The position numbers and the translations under genes are program-made. The notes below the pieces were generated by a model. That model ran no database searches. It saw nothing but the letters and a program-made list of their open reading frames with translations, and had not been told where the DNA came from. 64,000 nucleotides of DNA, taken from Clostridiales bacterium (GTDB lineage Bacteria > Bacillota > Clostridia > Christensenellales > Aristaeellaceae). The stretch lies in assembly GCA_012523405.1 (NCBI GenBank), contig JAAYIN010000108.1, positions 1 to 64,000 of the forward strand, written 5' to 3'. How positions within the stretch are numbered: the stretch's first letter is position 1; every line of letters starts with the position of its first letter. Shown piece by piece: positions 62,825 through 64,000 of this stretch.

Positions 62825-64000
62825 TTATTCTACCGTGACACCTAGGTCGGTCTGTGCGGTTGCCCATGCTTCGTTCCAGTTAGCCATGATTTCATCAATG
62901 GTCTGGCTCTGGTTGAAAGCTGCTTCAACAATCTTCTGAACTTTTTCATTGTTGCCGCGGTTGAGGGAGAGGGCGGACTCGGTGTTCAGTTCATCGGGGA
63001 GGGTTGCTTCGCTGTCAAGCGCATTGGTGTCCGGCACGAACTCAATGCCTTCAAATGCAGCGTATAGTGCAGGATATTCGCCATCCTTGTTGATTGGGAT
63101 GCCGCCTTCGTTATAAGCGAACTTGCTTTCGTAGGTCATCCATTTGACATAGACCATAGCAGCGATCTGTTGGTTGGCGTCAGCCTTCGCATTGATTGCA
63201 TAGCAATAGTCAGCGCCAGCGCTTGCAGATTGTACGCCATCAACGGTGATGGGGAAGGACATGTAGCCGATATCGTCGCCATTGGGGCCAGCTTCGACCA
63301 TCTGGGAGAATGCCCAGGAGCCAAGGACCATGCAGCCGATCTCGCCATTGTTGATCATGACTTTGGAGCTTTCCCAGTCAGTGGTGGTGTAGTCATCTTC
63401 GATCAGGCCAGCGGCAACTGCATCGTAGAGAACCTTGTAAACGGCATAGGGGCCAGTAGCATCGCCGCGATCGGAGAAGGGATCAGCGTCATGTAGCATT
63501 TTAATGTTCATGAAATCTGGGTCGCCTGTTGCGGAGCCGCCTAGGTATGCATCCCATGCGCCCATGGTCCAGCCTGCTGCGTAGTTGGTGTAAAGAGGGG
63601 TTGCATCGGTGTTGTCTTTGATTGCCTGAAGTGCTGCAATGAAAGCTTCAGGAGTCTTGGGCAGCTCGGTGATGCCAGCTTTTTCGAAAACAGCCTTGTT
63701 GTATACGATACCCTGTGCATTGCCTGTGGAGGGGATGCCGTATACGGTGCCTTCGAATTGCTTGTTGTTGATGAAGTTGTAGATTTCAGTCATTTCTGCG
63801 AGATTTCCCAGGGGGGTGTAGTAGTTGCTGAATTCGTCAGCTTCTAGGCTGGCGGGAAGCATCATCACATCGCCCCAAGAATCGCCGCCCGTTAGGCGAA
63901 GGGTGATATCTTCTGCGTAATCGGTCAAGCCTTCGTACTCAACGGTGATGTTTGGATACACCTTGTTGAATTCTTCAACGTAAGCGCCAAATACGCCGTC
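62825..64000 (-). CDS. Extracellular sugar-binding protein of ABC importer (N-terminus missing)
   Basis: The C-terminal 391 residues or so of a solute-binding protein (family 1). The frame is open to the last base, so the signal peptide, lipobox and first strands lie beyond the window. Typical features are seen: LPKTPEAFIAALQAI, TPLYTNYAAGW, KVMINNGEIGCMVLGSWAFSQM and INAKADANQQIAAMVYVKWM. It should deliver an oligosaccharide, probably a manno-oligosaccharide, to the two permeases downstream. Confidence 0.92.
   Translation of the reverse strand, partial: DGVFGAYVEEFNKVYPNITVEYEGLTDYAEDITLRLTGGDSWGDVMMLPASLEADEFSNYYTPLGNLAEMTEIYNFINNKQFEGTVYGIPSTGNAQGIVYNKAVFEKAGITELPKTPEAFIAALQAIKDNTDATPLYTNYAAGWTMGAWDAYLGGSATGDPDFMNIKMLHDADPFSDRGDATGPYAVYKVLYDAVAAGLIEDDYTTTDWESSKVMINNGEIGCMVLGSWAFSQMVEAGPNGDDIGYMSFPITVDGVQSASAGADYCYAINAKADANQQIAAMVYVKWMTYESKFAYNEGGIPINKDGEYPALYAAFEGIEFVPDTNALDSEATLPDELNTESALSLNRGNNEKVQKIVEAAFNQSQTIDEIMANWNEAWATAQTDLGVTVE

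Overview
The window comes from a strictly anaerobic, mid-GC member of the Firmicutes, class Clostridia, probably a gut or rumen fibre degrader. This rests on a threonyl-tRNA T-box leader, PurR-box-like sites, TTGACA/TATAAT promoters with strong GGAGG ribosome sites, a four-subunit 2-oxoacid:ferredoxin oxidoreductase, rubrerythrin, and beta-mannoside phosphorolysis genes. Nothing in the sequence fixes a genus. No rRNA, tRNA, CRISPR array, prophage or intact insertion sequence was seen.

Layout. 1-4.7 kb: an MFS transporter with a family 2 glycoside hydrolase, then an unrecognised 375-aa protein. 4.7-9.7 kb (minus): queH-birA-P1 peptidase-acpS-nnr, where Nnr carries an extra pyrophosphatase-like C-terminal domain. 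9.8-11.6 kb: a secreted Ig-like/CHAP protein and rubrerythrin. 11.65-21.7 kb (plus): the most unusual region, one operon encoding a family 4 glycosyltransferase, a lipoprotein with a degenerate von Willebrand A-like start, a four-helix membrane protein, a divergent tubulin/FtsZ-like GTPase and a 1231-aa protein with a C-terminal actin/Hsp70-type ATPase fold. 21.7-24.75 kb (minus): the 2-oxoacid oxidoreductase operon. 24.85-27.1 kb: T-box and thrS. 27.1-27.46 kb: a cluster of palindromic repeats.

27.46-39 kb (minus): a nearly complete purine operon, purE-purC-purF-purM-purN-IMP cyclohydrolase-AICAR formyltransferase-purD-purL. The last two steps to IMP are made by separate proteins, with a PurO-type cyclohydrolase replacing bifunctional PurH. 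The operon is preceded by a TTGACA/TAGAAT promoter, PurR-box-like sites and a previously unlisted 48-codon ORF coupled to purE. 39-47.4 kb: an EamA transporter, a DUF503 protein, a Gfo/Idh oxidoreductase plus sugar isomerase pair divergent from an AraC regulator, a zinc-ribbon membrane protein with a TPM protein, 3-methyladenine glycosylase and an AI-2E family membrane protein, closing with a MITE-like 138-bp element. 47.4-52.1 kb (minus): an ABC transporter with GldG-like and DUF4340 membrane proteins. 52.3-54.6 kb: infC-rpmI-rplT with an attenuator leader, then recO. 55.4-64 kb: a beta-mannoside module with cellobiose 2-epimerase, LacI regulator, GH130 phosphorylase, a divergent phosphohexomutase and a sugar ABC importer whose binding protein runs off the window end.

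The genes fit together as sugar uptake and phosphorolysis feeding hexose phosphate metabolism, ferredoxin-linked oxoacid metabolism, purine synthesis and core translation. The tubulin/actin operon is the part with no assigned role and is the best candidate for an undescribed system.
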